64,000 nucleotides of DNA. Origin: Acidovorax kalamii. Lineage in GTDB: Bacteria; Pseudomonadota; Gammaproteobacteria; Burkholderiales; Burkholderiaceae_C. The notes under the pieces are model-generated. The model saw only the letters and a program-made list of their open reading frames with translations. It searched no databases and had not been told where the DNA came from. The DNA lies in the NCBI RefSeq assembly GCF_002245625.1, contig NZ_NOIG01000012.1, forward strand, positions 1 to 64,000, given 5' to 3'. This document shows, piece after piece, positions 44,493 to 53,629 of the stretch; within the stretch, counting starts at the first letter, position 1; every line of letters begins with the position of its first letter. A program made the position numbers and the translations under genes.

Positions 44493-47378
44493 TCAGCTTG
44501 CAGCGACTTCCAGCCGCTCCACGGCCACGGCGCAATATTTGAACTCAGGGATCTTGCCAAACGGGTCCAGCGCCGCATTGGTCAGCAGATTGGCTGCTGC
44601 CTCCGCGTACGCAAACGGCATGAACACCGTGCCGCGCGGCGTGCCGTCGTCGCGGCGCACACGCACCTGCACCCTACCGCGCCGCGAGCGGATGCCCACC
44701 AGCGACCCGGGCGCCACCCCAAGCCGCGCCAGTTCGTCGCCATGCAGCGATGCCGTGGCCATGGGCTCGATGGCGTCGAGCACGGTACTGCGCCGCGTCA
44801 TGCTGCCGGTGTGCCAATGCTCCAGTTGGCGGCCGGTGATGAGCACGAGCGGAAAGTCGGCGTCGGGCTTTTCGGCCGCCGGGATCACGCTGGCGGGCAC
44901 CAGCTGCAGGCGACCTGTGGGCGTGGGGAATTTGTCGATGAAGACAATGGGCTGGCCGGGGTCATCGGGCGTGAGGCAGGGGTAGGTCACGCTGGAGTCG
45001 CGCTCCAGCCGGTCCCAAGTGATGCCCTCGATACTCGCGTGCATGGCCTGGCGCATTTCGTCGTACACGGCGGCCACGCCGGATTCTTCCCCTTCGTAGT
45101 TCCAGCCCAGTCCCATGCGCTGCGCGATCTGCTGAATGATCCACAGGTCCGGGCGCGCGTCACCCGGCGGGTTCAGCGCGCGGCGGCCCATCTGCACCAT
45201 GCGGTCGGTGTTGCTGGCGGTGCCGGTCTTTTCGGGCCAGGCGCTGGCGGGCAACACCACGTCGGCCAGCCACGCGGTTTCGGTCAGGAAGATGTCCTGC
45301 ACCACCAGGTGCGAGAGGCTCCCCAGCGCGTGGCGCGCATGGTTCAGGTCCGGGTCGCTCATGGCCGGGTTCTCGCCCATGATGTACATGCCGCGCACCT
45401 TGTGCGGGTCGCTGTCCGGCGCCAGGGCCTTGTGCATGATCTCGACCACCGTGTAGCCCGGCGCTTCATCGAGCTTGGTGCCCCAGAAGTTTTCAAACCA
45501 CGCATGCGCCCCGGCGTTGTCCACGCGCTGGTAGTTGGGGAACATCATGGGGATCAGGCCCGCGTCGCTTGCGCCCTGCACGTTGTTCTGACCGCGCAGC
45601 GGGTGCAGGCCCGAGCCGGGCTTGCCGATCTGGCCCGTGACGGCGCACAGCGCGATCAGGCAGCGCGCATTGTCGGTGCCGTGCACGTGCTGGCTCACGC
45701 CCATGCCCCAGAGGATCATCGATGCCTTCGCCGTAGCAAACGCCCGCGCCACCTCGCGCAGCGTCTCGGCCGGGATGCCGCACACGGGCGCCATGGCCTC
45801 GGGGCTGCAGCCCATCACGTTGGCCTTGAGCGCCTCGAAGTTGTTGGCGCGGTCCTTGATGAAAGCTTCGTCCACCAGCCCCTCATCGATCACCGTGTGG
45901 ATCAATGCGTTGAGCATGGCCACGTCGGTGTCGGCCTTGAACTGCAGCGTGCGCCACGCGTGGCGGCCGATGTCCGTCACGCGCGGGTCGGCCAGCACGA
46001 TTCTGGCCCCGCGCTGGGCGGCGTTCTTCAGCCAGGTCGCGGCCACGGGGTGGTTGGCCGTGGGGTTGGAGCCGATCACAAAGATCAGCTCGGCATGTTC
46101 CACGTCGTTCACCGGGTTGCTCACTGCGCCCGAGCCCACGCCTTCGAGTAGCGCAGCCACGCTGGAGGCATGGCACAGCCGCGTGCAGTGGTCCACGTTG
46201 TTGCTGCCAAAGCCGGTGCGCACCAGCTTCTGGAACAGGTAGGCCTCTTCGTTGCTGCCCTTGGCCGAACCAAAGCCCGCCAGCGCCTTGCGGCCGTGCG
46301 TGTCGCGCAGGGTCTTGAGCCGGCCTGCGGCCAGGTCCAGCGCCTCGTCCCAGGTCGCTTCGCGGAAGGTATCGCGCCAGTCAGCGCCATAGGGCCGTAC
46401 CTCCTTGGGCACACCGGGCTTGCGGATCAGCGGCACCGTGAGGCGGTCGGGGTGGTGAGCGTAGTCAAAGCCAAAGCGGCCCTTCACGCACAGGCGGCCG
46501 TGGTTGGCCGGGCCGTCGCGGCCTTCCACACTGATGATCTTTTCATCGCGCACGTTGTAGGTGATGAGGCAGCCCACGCCGCAGAAGGGGCAGACCGAAT
46601 CGACCTTGCGGTCCACCTTTTGGGAGCCGATGTGCGTCTTGGGGCTGAGCGCGCCCGTGGGGCAGGCCTGCACGCATTCGCCGCAGGCCACACAGGTGCT
46701 CTCGGCCATGGGGTCGTCGAGGTCGAAGACGATCTTGCTCTCCGCGCCGCGCAGCGCGTAGCCGATCACGTCGTTCACCTGCTCTTCGCGGCAGGCGCGC
46801 ACGCAGCGGTTGCACTGGATGCAGGCGTCCAGGTTCACGGCCATGGCGGGGTGGCTGAGGTCAGGCGCGGGTTGCTCGCGGCGCAGGGCTTTGAGGGTCG
46901 GGCGCACCGAAACGCCCAAGCGATCAGCCCAGGCGCTCAGTTCACCGTGCTGCCCTACCGCTGGGGCATTTTTTGAATCAAATTCGCCTATAGCGCTAGA
47001 TGCACATGCGCCAACAGCTATCAATTCAGGAGTATCTGGTTCGTTATCGTTCCATTGATAGCCCACGTCCGGCATGTCAGACAGCAGCATCTCCACCACC
47101 ATCTGCTGGCTTTTGCGGGCGCGGGGGCTGGCCGCCTGCACTTTCATGCCTTCGGTGGGCGCGCGGCAGCAGCTGGGGGCCAGCGTGCGCTCGCCCGCGA
47201 TCTCGACCACGCAGGCGCGGCAGTTGCCGTCGGGGCGCAGGCCATCGGTGTAGCAGAGGTGCGGAATCTCCACGCCGTGGCGCTGCGCGGCTTTGAGGAT
47301 GGTTTCGCCAGGTTGGGCGGTGACGGGCTGGCCGTCCAGCTCAAAGGCCACGCTTGGAGTGTGGGGCAGCGCGCTCAT
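44493..47378 (-). CDS. fdsA: NAD-linked formate dehydrogenase alpha subunit
   Basis: 961 aa. An N-terminal 2Fe-2S domain (CYTDGLRPDGNCRACVVEI, SCC) is followed by NuoG-like 4Fe-4S sites (CIQCNRCVRACREEQ, CVACGECVQACPTGA). The Mo/W-bis-MGD catalytic domain has cluster ligands in CPFCGVGC, and the metal ligand Cys is followed by His (TRLCHASSVAALLEG). No selenocysteine is used. Residues 116-139 (TPELIAVGACASSAI to NAP) come from a dispersed repeat inserted in frame at 46969-47031. The ATG overlaps the fused beta gene (ATGA). The soluble enzyme passes formate electrons to NAD+. Confidence 0.93.
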   Translation of the reverse strand: MSALPHTPSVAFELDGQPVTAQPGETILKAAQRHGVEIPHLCYTDGLRPDGNCRACVVEIAGERTLAPSCCRAPTEGMKVQAASPRARKSQQMVVEMLLSDMPDVGYQWNDNEPDTPELIAVGACASSAIGEFDSKNAPAVGQHGELSAWADRLGVSVRPTLKALRREQPAPDLSHPAMAVNLDACIQCNRCVRACREEQVNDVIGYALRGAESKIVFDLDDPMAESTCVACGECVQACPTGALSPKTHIGSQKVDRKVDSVCPFCGVGCLITYNVRDEKIISVEGRDGPANHGRLCVKGRFGFDYAHHPDRLTVPLIRKPGVPKEVRPYGADWRDTFREATWDEALDLAAGRLKTLRDTHGRKALAGFGSAKGSNEEAYLFQKLVRTGFGSNNVDHCTRLCHASSVAALLEGVGSGAVSNPVNDVEHAELIFVIGSNPTANHPVAATWLKNAAQRGARIVLADPRVTDIGRHAWRTLQFKADTDVAMLNALIHTVIDEGLVDEAFIKDRANNFEALKANVMGCSPEAMAPVCGIPAETLREVARAFATAKASMILWGMGVSQHVHGTDNARCLIALCAVTGQIGKPGSGLHPLRGQNNVQGASDAGLIPMMFPNYQRVDNAGAHAWFENFWGTKLDEAPGYTVVEIMHKALAPDSDPHKVRGMYIMGENPAMSDPDLNHARHALGSLSHLVVQDIFLTETAWLADVVLPASAWPEKTGTASNTDRMVQMGRRALNPPGDARPDLWIIQQIAQRMGLGWNYEGEESGVAAVYDEMRQAMHASIEGITWDRLERDSSVTYPCLTPDDPGQPIVFIDKFPTPTGRLQLVPASVIPAAEKPDADFPLVLITGRQLEHWHTGSMTRRSTVLDAIEPMATASLHGDELARLGVAPGSLVGIRSRRGRVQVRVRRDDGTPRGTVFMPFAYAEAAANLLTNAALDPFGKIPEFKYCAVAVERLEVAAS
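46969..47031. repeat. Dispersed family repeat inserted in frame in fdsA
   Basis: The stretch begins TTTTTTGAATCAAATTCG, has TAGCGCTAGA in the middle and ends AGCTATCAATTCAGGAG. The ends match the intergenic copy at 19356-19415 (TTTGAAT and 17 bases at the right end). It is AT-rich within a GC-rich gene, keeps the frame with no stop, and encodes a linker between the ferredoxin region and the CIQC clusters. Confidence 0.75.
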
Positions 47379-49273
47379 GGCTGGCCTCCTTGGGGCAGTT
47401 GCTCCGCCAGCGGGCTGTTGCGCGGCTTGGGCAGGTCGCCCGGCCAGGGGCCCTCGCCCACCTCGTGGGCAAAGTACTTGTGGATGCAGCGGATGGGGTT
47501 GGGCGCAGCCTGGCCCAGCCCGCAGATGGAGGCATCGCCCATCACCTGCGCCAGGTCGTCCAGCAGTTCTTCGTCCCACTGCGGTGCCTGCATCAGCGTG
47601 GCCGCCTTGGCCGTGCCCACGCGGCAGGGTGTGCACTGGCCGCAGCTCTCGTGTTCAAAAAAGCGCATCACGTTCAGCGCCGCTTCGCGCGCGCGATCGT
47701 GCTGGCTGAGCACGATGACGGCGGCCGAGCCGATGAAGCAGCCGTAAGGCTGCAGCGTGTCGAAGTCGAGCGGAATCTGGTTGAGGCTGGAAGGCAAGAT
47801 GCCGCCCGAGGCGCCGCCGGGCAGGTAGGCATAGAGCTGGTGGCCTTCCAGCATGCCGCCGCAGTATTCGTCGATGAGTTCCTGCAGAGTGATGCCCGCA
47901 GGTGCGAGCTTGACGCCGGGGTGCTTGACCCTGCCACTCACGCTGAAGCTGCGCAGGCCCTTGCGGCCGTGGCGGCCAAAGCTGGCAAACCACTGCGGGC
48001 CACGCTCCACGATGTCACGCACCCAGTACAGGGTTTCAAAGTTGTGCTCCAGCGTGGGGCGGCCAAACAGCCCCACCTGCGCGATGTAGGGCGGGCGCAT
48101 GCGGGGTTCGCCACGCTTGCCTTCGATGCTCTCGATCATGGCTGACTCTTCGCCGCAGATGTAGGCACCCGCGCCGCGCCGCAGCTCGATGTGGGGCAAG
48201 GGGCACGGCGGCTCGGCACGCAGGTCATCCAAAGCCCGCTGCAACAGCGCACGGCAGCCGTGGTATTCGTCGCGCAGGTAGATATAGATGGCCTCGGTGC
48301 CCACGACCTGGGCGGCAATGAGCACGCCTTCCAGAAAACGGTGCGGGTCGCGCTCCAGGTAGGTGCGGTCCTTGAAGGTGCCGGGCTCGCCCTCGTCGAT
48401 GTTGACGGCCATCAGGCGTGGCGCCGCCTGGTCGCGCACGATGCGCCACTTGCGCCCGGCGGGGAAGCCAGCGCCCCCCAAACCGCGCAGTCCTGAATCC
48501 TCCATCGCCGCGAGCACGGCCTCGGCATCCATCTCGCCGTTGACCAGCGCGGCAGCCGTCTGGTAGCCGCCATGGGCGCGGTAGGTGGCCAGGTCGGTGT
48601 GTGCGGGGCTGACGCCGTCCGGCTGCGCGGGAACGCTCCGTCCAGCCAGGCCAGCCACTTCAAAATTGATAGCTTCTGGCGCTTGTGGATGAAGCGCCAG
48701 AGTCCGATTGGGCTTTGAATTCACGGTGTCCAGCACCGCGTCCACGGTGGCGTGCGGCACGGGGCACTGGTGCACCACGGCCACGGGCGCTTGTTCACAG
48801 CGGCCCACGCAGGGCACCGCCTGCACTTGCACGTCGCCTTGCCCCGCGGCCTTCAGGCGCCCGGGCAGCGCAGCCAGCAGCTCGCGCGCGCCGGCCATGC
48901 TGCAGCTCAGGCTGTCGCATACGCGCAGCACCAGGCGCGGCGCCTGGGCTTCCTCGCCGCGCACGATCTCGAAGTGGTGGTAGAAGCTCGCCACCTCATA
49001 CACCTCGGCCATCGGCAGGTTCATCTGCTTGGCGAGCGCCACCAGGTGCCGGTCGTGCAGCACGCCAAAGTGGTCGTTCAGGCGGTGCAGGTATTCAATG
49101 AGCAGATCGCGCCGAAAACCGGTGGCCGGGCGCGGGCCCAGCAGCTGCGCCACCTCGGCCATGGCTGCGTCTTCGGGCTGGCGGCCCTTGAGGCGGCTTT
49201 TGCGGCGGATGCGCTCGCGCATGTCGTTGACCGACACAGCGGCGACGGTGGGGGCTTCGGGGGCAAGATGCAT
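47375..49273 (-). CDS. fdsB: Fused NuoE-NuoF-type diaphorase subunit of formate dehydrogenase
   Basis: 632 aa. The first part (about 40-195) is NuoE-like with 2Fe-2S ligands CDSLSCSMAG and CVGRCEQAPV. The second (about 230-600) is NuoF-like: GLRGLGGAGFPAGRKW (FMN/NADH site), NIDEGEPGTFKDRTY, GAGAYICGEESAMIESIEGKR is abbreviated here as GAYICGEESA, and 4Fe-4S ligands HESCGQCTPCR with GLGQAAPNP. It is FdsG joined to FdsB. The linker NSKPNRTLALHPQAPEAINF comes from a repeat insertion. Start 49273 or 49294 cannot be settled; neither has a good Shine-Dalgarno. Confidence 0.9.
   Translation of the reverse strand: MHLAPEAPTVAAVSVNDMRERIRRKSRLKGRQPEDAAMAEVAQLLGPRPATGFRRDLLIEYLHRLNDHFGVLHDRHLVALAKQMNLPMAEVYEVASFYHHFEIVRGEEAQAPRLVLRVCDSLSCSMAGARELLAALPGRLKAAGQGDVQVQAVPCVGRCEQAPVAVVHQCPVPHATVDAVLDTVNSKPNRTLALHPQAPEAINFEVAGLAGRSVPAQPDGVSPAHTDLATYRAHGGYQTAAALVNGEMDAEAVLAAMEDSGLRGLGGAGFPAGRKWRIVRDQAAPRLMAVNIDEGEPGTFKDRTYLERDPHRFLEGVLIAAQVVGTEAIYIYLRDEYHGCRALLQRALDDLRAEPPCPLPHIELRRGAGAYICGEESAMIESIEGKRGEPRMRPPYIAQVGLFGRPTLEHNFETLYWVRDIVERGPQWFASFGRHGRKGLRSFSVSGRVKHPGVKLAPAGITLQELIDEYCGGMLEGHQLYAYLPGGASGGILPSSLNQIPLDFDTLQPYGCFIGSAAVIVLSQHDRAREAALNVMRFFEHESCGQCTPCRVGTAKAATLMQAPQWDEELLDDLAQVMGDASICGLGQAAPNPIRCIHKYFAHEVGEGPWPGDLPKPRNSPLAEQLPQGGQP
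48658..48722. repeat. Dispersed family repeat inserted in frame in fdsB
   Basis: On minus it ends AGCTATCAATTTTGAAG and contains the palindromic pair CTGGCGCTT / AAGCGCCAG around ATCCAC, like the GCGCTTG core of the family. It codes for the 20-residue link between the NuoE-like and NuoF-like domains without breaking the frame. Local GC drops against the gene. Confidence 0.65.
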
Positions 49274-49442
49274 GGACCGGGGGCGTGGGGGCATTGATCG
49301 GGTTGTATGCAGGCACCTGCATAGGGTGCCCGGGCCGCCGCAGTGTGGGCCAGGGGTGCTGGCGGCGTCAAATTGCCGATGCACATGGGGCGATCACAAA
49401 AACAAATGAAACAGCCGCGTTATCAGCGGTCTGTGAATCAAA

Positions 49443-49461
49443 CACCGCAACCCGTGCGGTG
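49443..49461 (-). terminator. Hairpin after the LysR gene, upstream of fds
   Basis: CACCGCA-N5-TGCGGTG begins 6 nt after the LysR stop; TTTG follows on minus. It could be a weak terminator separating LysR from the fds operon or an operator site. The rest of the 193-bp gap (49274-49442) is the probable fds promoter region; I see no further clear site. Confidence 0.45.
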
Positions 49462-49466
49462 ATTGC

Positions 49467-50423
49467 TCAATCAGCGACCAGAAGCCCACTGTGCGCTGCG
49501 GCGTGCTGCAGCCAGTCAGGGTCCTGCGCCAGCGCCAGTGCCGCATCGAGGGCGCGCGTGGGCTGCACCTGCCGGTGCGACATGAATCCGATGGGCGTGG
49601 TCAGCACCGGGCCCGTTAGCGGCAGCGCCTCCAGCCCGTCATGGCCGCGCACGGCATCGACCAGTGCGCCGGGCAGCACGCTGCATACGTTGCCCGCCAC
49701 CACGCTCAGCGCCAATGTCAGCACCGAATCGGTTTCCATGGCGGGCATGACCATGGCGCCTGCAGCGCGGAAGGCGCCATCGACCAGGCTGCGGTTGTGC
49801 ATCTCGGGGGTGAGCAGGCACAGCGGCAGCGCCGCCGCATCGGCCCAGGCCATGGGCGGGCCGATCTGCAGCCCGCGCGCTGCACCTTTGGGCGGCCGGG
49901 GCGCGCGGCGCAGCAGAAAGTAGTGCTCCACATACTGCGGCCAGGCCCGCAGCGGGCCGCCGCGTGCGGGCATGCGTTCGGTGTAGCCCAGCGCCAGGTC
50001 CAGCGAAATGTTTTCCAGCCCCGCCTCCAGCGCCTGCGAGCTCATCGACAGCGCCACCGGCACGATGCCCGGGTGCCGCGCCTGAAGATGCGCCGCAAAC
50101 CGCGCGAGGATGGGCATGGCCGTGGGCACAGCGCCCAGGCGCAGCGTGCCGCGCGGGTGGGCGGCGTCGCTGCTCAGGTCCTGCTGCAGCACCTGGTGCT
50201 CGTGCAGCATGCGCTGGGCGGTGGCCAGCACGCGCTCGCCCTCAGGGGTGAAGCCCTCGAAGCTGCGCCCCCGGCGCACCACCACCACGCCAAACTCCTT
50301 TTCCAGCGCACGCAGCGCGTTAGAGAGGGCCGGCTGCGTGATGTGGCAGGCCTGCGCCGCCCGGCCAAAGTGCCGGTGCTCGTGCAGCGCCACCAGGTAG
50401 CGCAGGGACGCGAGCAGGTTCAT
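49467..50423 (-). CDS. LysR-family regulator next to the fds operon
   Basis: 318 aa. Helix-turn-helix: LRYLVALHEHRHFGRAAQAC, ITQPALSNALRALEKEFG, VVVVRRGRSFEGFTPEGERV. The effector domain covers about 90-300. It is upstream of and in the same direction as fdsB, so it probably controls formate dehydrogenase genes, as FdsR does in Cupriavidus (by position only). No inducer can be read from sequence. Confidence 0.88.
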   Translation of the reverse strand: MNLLASLRYLVALHEHRHFGRAAQACHITQPALSNALRALEKEFGVVVVRRGRSFEGFTPEGERVLATAQRMLHEHQVLQQDLSSDAAHPRGTLRLGAVPTAMPILARFAAHLQARHPGIVPVALSMSSQALEAGLENISLDLALGYTERMPARGGPLRAWPQYVEHYFLLRRAPRPPKGAARGLQIGPPMAWADAAALPLCLLTPEMHNRSLVDGAFRAAGAMVMPAMETDSVLTLALSVVAGNVCSVLPGALVDAVRGHDGLEALPLTGPVLTTPIGFMSHRQVQPTRALDAALALAQDPDWLQHAAAHSGLLVAD

Positions 50424-50457
50424 GGCGCGTAGGGGCGGCTCAGGCGGCTCGGGAGGA

Positions 50458-51549
50458 TCAGGTGTTCTTGCTGATCGAGATGGTGGGGAACTTGCTGGAG
50501 AAGTCCTTGGCCTGCTGGGCGATCTTCACCGCCACGTCGCGCGCCACCTTCTTGTAGATGGCCGCAACTTCACCGTCGGGGTCTGCCACCACGGTGGGCT
50601 TGCCGCTGTCGGCCTGCAGGCGGATGCTCATGTTCAGCGGCAACGCGCCCAGGTAGTCCATGCCGTAGTCGGCGGCCATCTTCTTGCCGCCATCGGCGCC
50701 AAAGATGTGCTCCACATGGCCACAGTTGCTGCACACGTGGGCGGCCATGTTCTCGACGATTCCGAGGATGGGTACGCCCACCTTTTCGAACATCTTGATG
50801 CCCTTCTTGGCGTCCAGCAGGGCGATGTCCTGCGGGGTGGTGACGATGACGGCGCCGGTCATGGGCACGCGCTGGCTCAGCGTGAGCTGGATGTCGCCCG
50901 TGCCGGGGGGCATGTCGATGATGAGGTAGTCCAGGTCTTTCCAGTTGGTCTGGCGCAGCAGTTGCTCCAGCGCCTGGGTGGCCATGGGGCCGCGCCAGAT
51001 CATGGCTTCGTCTTGGTCCACCAAAAAGCCGATGGACATGACCTGCACGCCGTAGTTCTCCAGCGGCTCCATGGTTTTGCCGTCTTCGCTTTCGGGGCGG
51101 CGGTTGATGCCCAGCATCATGGGCTGGCTGGGGCCGTAGATGTCGGCGTCGAGCACGCCCACGCTGGCGCCTTCGGCCGCCAGGGCCAGGGCCAGGTTGG
51201 CGGCCGTGGTGCTCTTGCCCACCCCGCCCTTGCCAGACGCCACGGCGATGATGTTCTTGACCTGAGGCAGCAGCTGCACGCCGCGCTGCACGGCATGGGC
51301 GATGACCTTAGTGGTGATGTTGACGGACACGTTGTCCACCCCCGCCACCCCCTTGGCAGCGGCCACCAGGCTGCGGCGCAGCTCGGGCACCAGGCTCTTG
51401 GCGGGGTAGCCCAGCTCCACGTCGAAGGCCACGTCGCCACCGGTGATCTGCACATTGCGCAGGGCGCGGGTGCTGACAAAATCCTTGCCTGTGTGGGGGT
51501 CCAGCACGCTGGAGAGAGCGGCCAATAGGCCCTGTTCGGTGACTGCCAT
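50458..51549 (-). CDS. apbC: Mrp/ApbC iron-sulfur carrier ATPase
   Basis: 363 aa. An N-terminal MIP18-like domain (about 1-90, DPHTGKDFVSTRALRNVQI) precedes a deviant Walker P-loop (VASGKGGVGKSTTAANLALA). Further motifs: DADIYGPSQPMMLG, IDMPPGTGDIQLTLSQ, and the cluster-binding pair CSNCG. It binds and transfers 4Fe-4S clusters, useful beside the many Fe-S proteins of the FDH cluster, although apbC near metG is usual in this group. It is divergent from the Mrr-like gene. Confidence 0.95.
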   Translation of the reverse strand: MAVTEQGLLAALSSVLDPHTGKDFVSTRALRNVQITGGDVAFDVELGYPAKSLVPELRRSLVAAAKGVAGVDNVSVNITTKVIAHAVQRGVQLLPQVKNIIAVASGKGGVGKSTTAANLALALAAEGASVGVLDADIYGPSQPMMLGINRRPESEDGKTMEPLENYGVQVMSIGFLVDQDEAMIWRGPMATQALEQLLRQTNWKDLDYLIIDMPPGTGDIQLTLSQRVPMTGAVIVTTPQDIALLDAKKGIKMFEKVGVPILGIVENMAAHVCSNCGHVEHIFGADGGKKMAADYGMDYLGALPLNMSIRLQADSGKPTVVADPDGEVAAIYKKVARDVAVKIAQQAKDFSSKFPTISISKNT

Positions 51550-51658
51550 TCAATTAACTCCTGTGGGGCCAGTAGTCTATTCCCAAGCTCCCGCCCCCTG
51601 GCGCTGAAGGACAATGCGCACCGCATTGCATCGTCGCACTCTCCCAAAAAGGCCTCCC

Positions 51659-52240
51659 GTGAAATTCAAGATGTCCGAAAACTCCCTGTTTGCCGTGCTG
51701 CTGCGCTCGCCGTGGTGGATCAGCTTTGTGGTGGTGGGCCTCATCACGCTGGCGGCCGGGGCGTTTTTGCCCAAGGAATACTTTGTGGTGGGCGCGCTGG
51801 CGGGTTTCCCCATCTTTGTGGTGGGCTGCATGGCCGCCTGGAAGCAATTGCGCGCCCCCAACCCCGCCAAGGTGGCCGAAATGCTCGACGCCGTGGCCAG
51901 CATGCCCTGGCGCAGCTTTGCCGACACCCTGGCCACCGCCTGGGAGCGCGCGGGCTACACCGTGGAGCGTCTGGGCACGGGCGGCAACAACGCCGCCGAC
52001 ATGCGCCTGACCCTGGGCGGCAAGACCACCCTGGTCAGCGCCAAACGCTGGAAGGCCGCGACCCACGGCGTGGAGCCCCTGCGCGAGCTGCAGGCGGCCA
52101 TGGTGGCGGCCGACGCCTCGGCGGGTGTGTATGTGGCGGCGCTGGGGCAGGTGAGCGACAACGCCCGCATCTACGCCCGCGACCACGGCATCGTGGTGCT
52201 GCAGGGCGACGCGGTGGCGCAGTTGCTGCTCAAGCGCTGA
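51659..52240 (+). CDS. Membrane-anchored Mrr-like restriction endonuclease-fold protein
   Basis: 193 aa with GTG start (VKFKMSENS); AAAAAGG is upstream. ATG 51671 is an alternative. Two membrane helices (WWISFVVVGLITLAAGAF, YFVVGALAGFPIFVVGCMAA) precede an Mrr-type nuclease fold: FADTLATAWERAGYTVERL, NAADMRLTLGGKTTLVSAKR (the D...xAK core, where the usual Glu/Gln is Ser) and GVYVAALGQVSDNARIYARD. The function of such membrane nucleases is unclear. No methylase is near, so it is not a classical R-M system. Confidence 0.8.
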   Translation: MKFKMSENSLFAVLLRSPWWISFVVVGLITLAAGAFLPKEYFVVGALAGFPIFVVGCMAAWKQLRAPNPAKVAEMLDAVASMPWRSFADTLATAWERAGYTVERLGTGGNNAADMRLTLGGKTTLVSAKRWKAATHGVEPLRELQAAMVAADASAGVYVAALGQVSDNARIYARDHGIVVLQGDAVAQLLLKR

Positions 52241-52345
52241 GCGGCTGGGAAGGTGTTGCTCCATGCGGGTTTTCCCACATGAAACGCGTGGGGTGCCCCT
52301 CCACACTCAGGGCATCGGCCCGCATCCCGCTTCATTCCAGTCTTC

Positions 52346-53626
52346 ATGCCCCCTTCTTCGGACACCCCGGGCGCAGCGCCCTCCATCCCCGCCACCGGCC
52401 TGCTGCTGACCGGCGGCGGCGCCCGCGCTGCCTACCAGGTGGGGGTGCTGGAGGCGATTGCCGACCTGCGCCTGGCCTGCGGCGAAGGCGATGGCCCCAA
52501 CCCCTTTCCCATCATCACCGGCACCTCGGCCGGGGCCATCAATGCCGCCGCGCTGGCCTGCGGGGCTGACCACTTTGACCGCGCCGTGCGCCGCATCGCG
52601 CGCGTGTGGCGGCAGTTCCATGCCAGCCAGGTGTATGGCGCCGATTCGCTGAGCGTGATGCGCAGCGGTGCGCGCTGGCTCACGCTGGTATCGCTGGGCT
52701 GGGCGCTGGCGCGCTGGCGGCGCATGCGGCCCAAGTCGCTGCTGGACAACACACCGCTGGAGAAGCTGCTGGTCAAGATGGTGCCGCTGGTGCGCCTGCC
52801 CCGGCTGATCCGCAAGGGCCACCTCACCGCCCTGGCCGTGACGGCGTCCAGCTACAGCTCAGGCGAACATGTCACCTTTTTCGAAGCCGCCACGCCCGTC
52901 AAACCCTGGGTGCGCTCGCAGCGCAAGGCGGCCAGCGACCGCATCACGCACGAACACCTGCTCGCGTCCTCGGCCATCCCGTTCATCTTTCCGGCCAAGG
53001 GCATCGAGGTCGATGACCACATCGAATACTTTGGCGATGGCTCCATGCGCCAGTCGGCGCCCATCGCCCCGGCCATCCACCTGGGGGCCGAACGCATCCT
53101 GGTGATCGGTGCGGGCCGCATGCACGAGCCCAAGGGCGACGCCGCCGCCAACCCCACGGCCACCTACCCCACGCTGGCGCAGATTGCGGGGCATGCGCTG
53201 TCCAACATCTTTCTGGATGCGCTGGCCGTGGACGTGGAGCGCGTGCAGCGCATCAACCAGACCCTGTCGCTCATCCCCGAAGAAAAGCGCCTGCACAGCG
53301 CGCTGCGCCCCATCGAGCTACTGGTGATCGCCCCGTCACAGCGCCTGGACGCCGTGGCCGCACGCCATGTGGGCGACTTGCCGGGGCCCGTGCGGACCAT
53401 GCTGGGCGCCCTGGGCGTCACATCCAACATGGCCGATGTGCGCGGCGCGGCGCTGGCCAGCTACCTGCTGTTCGAATCCGGCTACACCCAGGAGCTGATG
53501 GCCTTGGGCCGGGCCGACACCCTGGCCATGCGGGCCGAGGTGTGCAAGTTCTTTGGCTGGACGGACACGGGCGCCGAGGTACAGACCAGGCACCACGGGG
53601 AGCCGCCCGAGGCGCCCCGTGATTGA
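52346..53626 (+). CDS. Patatin-like phospholipase
   Basis: 426 aa. The oxyanion region GLLLTGGGARAAYQVG, nucleophile elbow GTSAGAINAAAL and catalytic Asp in YFGDGSMRQSAPIAPAIHLGA are complete. No signal peptide, so it is a cytoplasmic lipase or acyl hydrolase. A C-terminal helical part (about 300-400) is typical of the bacterial group. Its 3' end is 3 nt from the convergent beta-propeller gene. Confidence 0.9.
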   Translation: MPPSSDTPGAAPSIPATGLLLTGGGARAAYQVGVLEAIADLRLACGEGDGPNPFPIITGTSAGAINAAALACGADHFDRAVRRIARVWRQFHASQVYGADSLSVMRSGARWLTLVSLGWALARWRRMRPKSLLDNTPLEKLLVKMVPLVRLPRLIRKGHLTALAVTASSYSSGEHVTFFEAATPVKPWVRSQRKAASDRITHEHLLASSAIPFIFPAKGIEVDDHIEYFGDGSMRQSAPIAPAIHLGAERILVIGAGRMHEPKGDAAANPTATYPTLAQIAGHALSNIFLDALAVDVERVQRINQTLSLIPEEKRLHSALRPIELLVIAPSQRLDAVAARHVGDLPGPVRTMLGALGVTSNMADVRGAALASYLLFESGYTQELMALGRADTLAMRAEVCKFFGWTDTGAEVQTRHHGEPPEAPRD

Positions 53627-53629
53627 GCC

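Noticed and set aside
51659..52240. Restriction-modification system
   Set aside because: The Mrr-like gene has no methylase or specificity partner in its surroundings and carries membrane helices.
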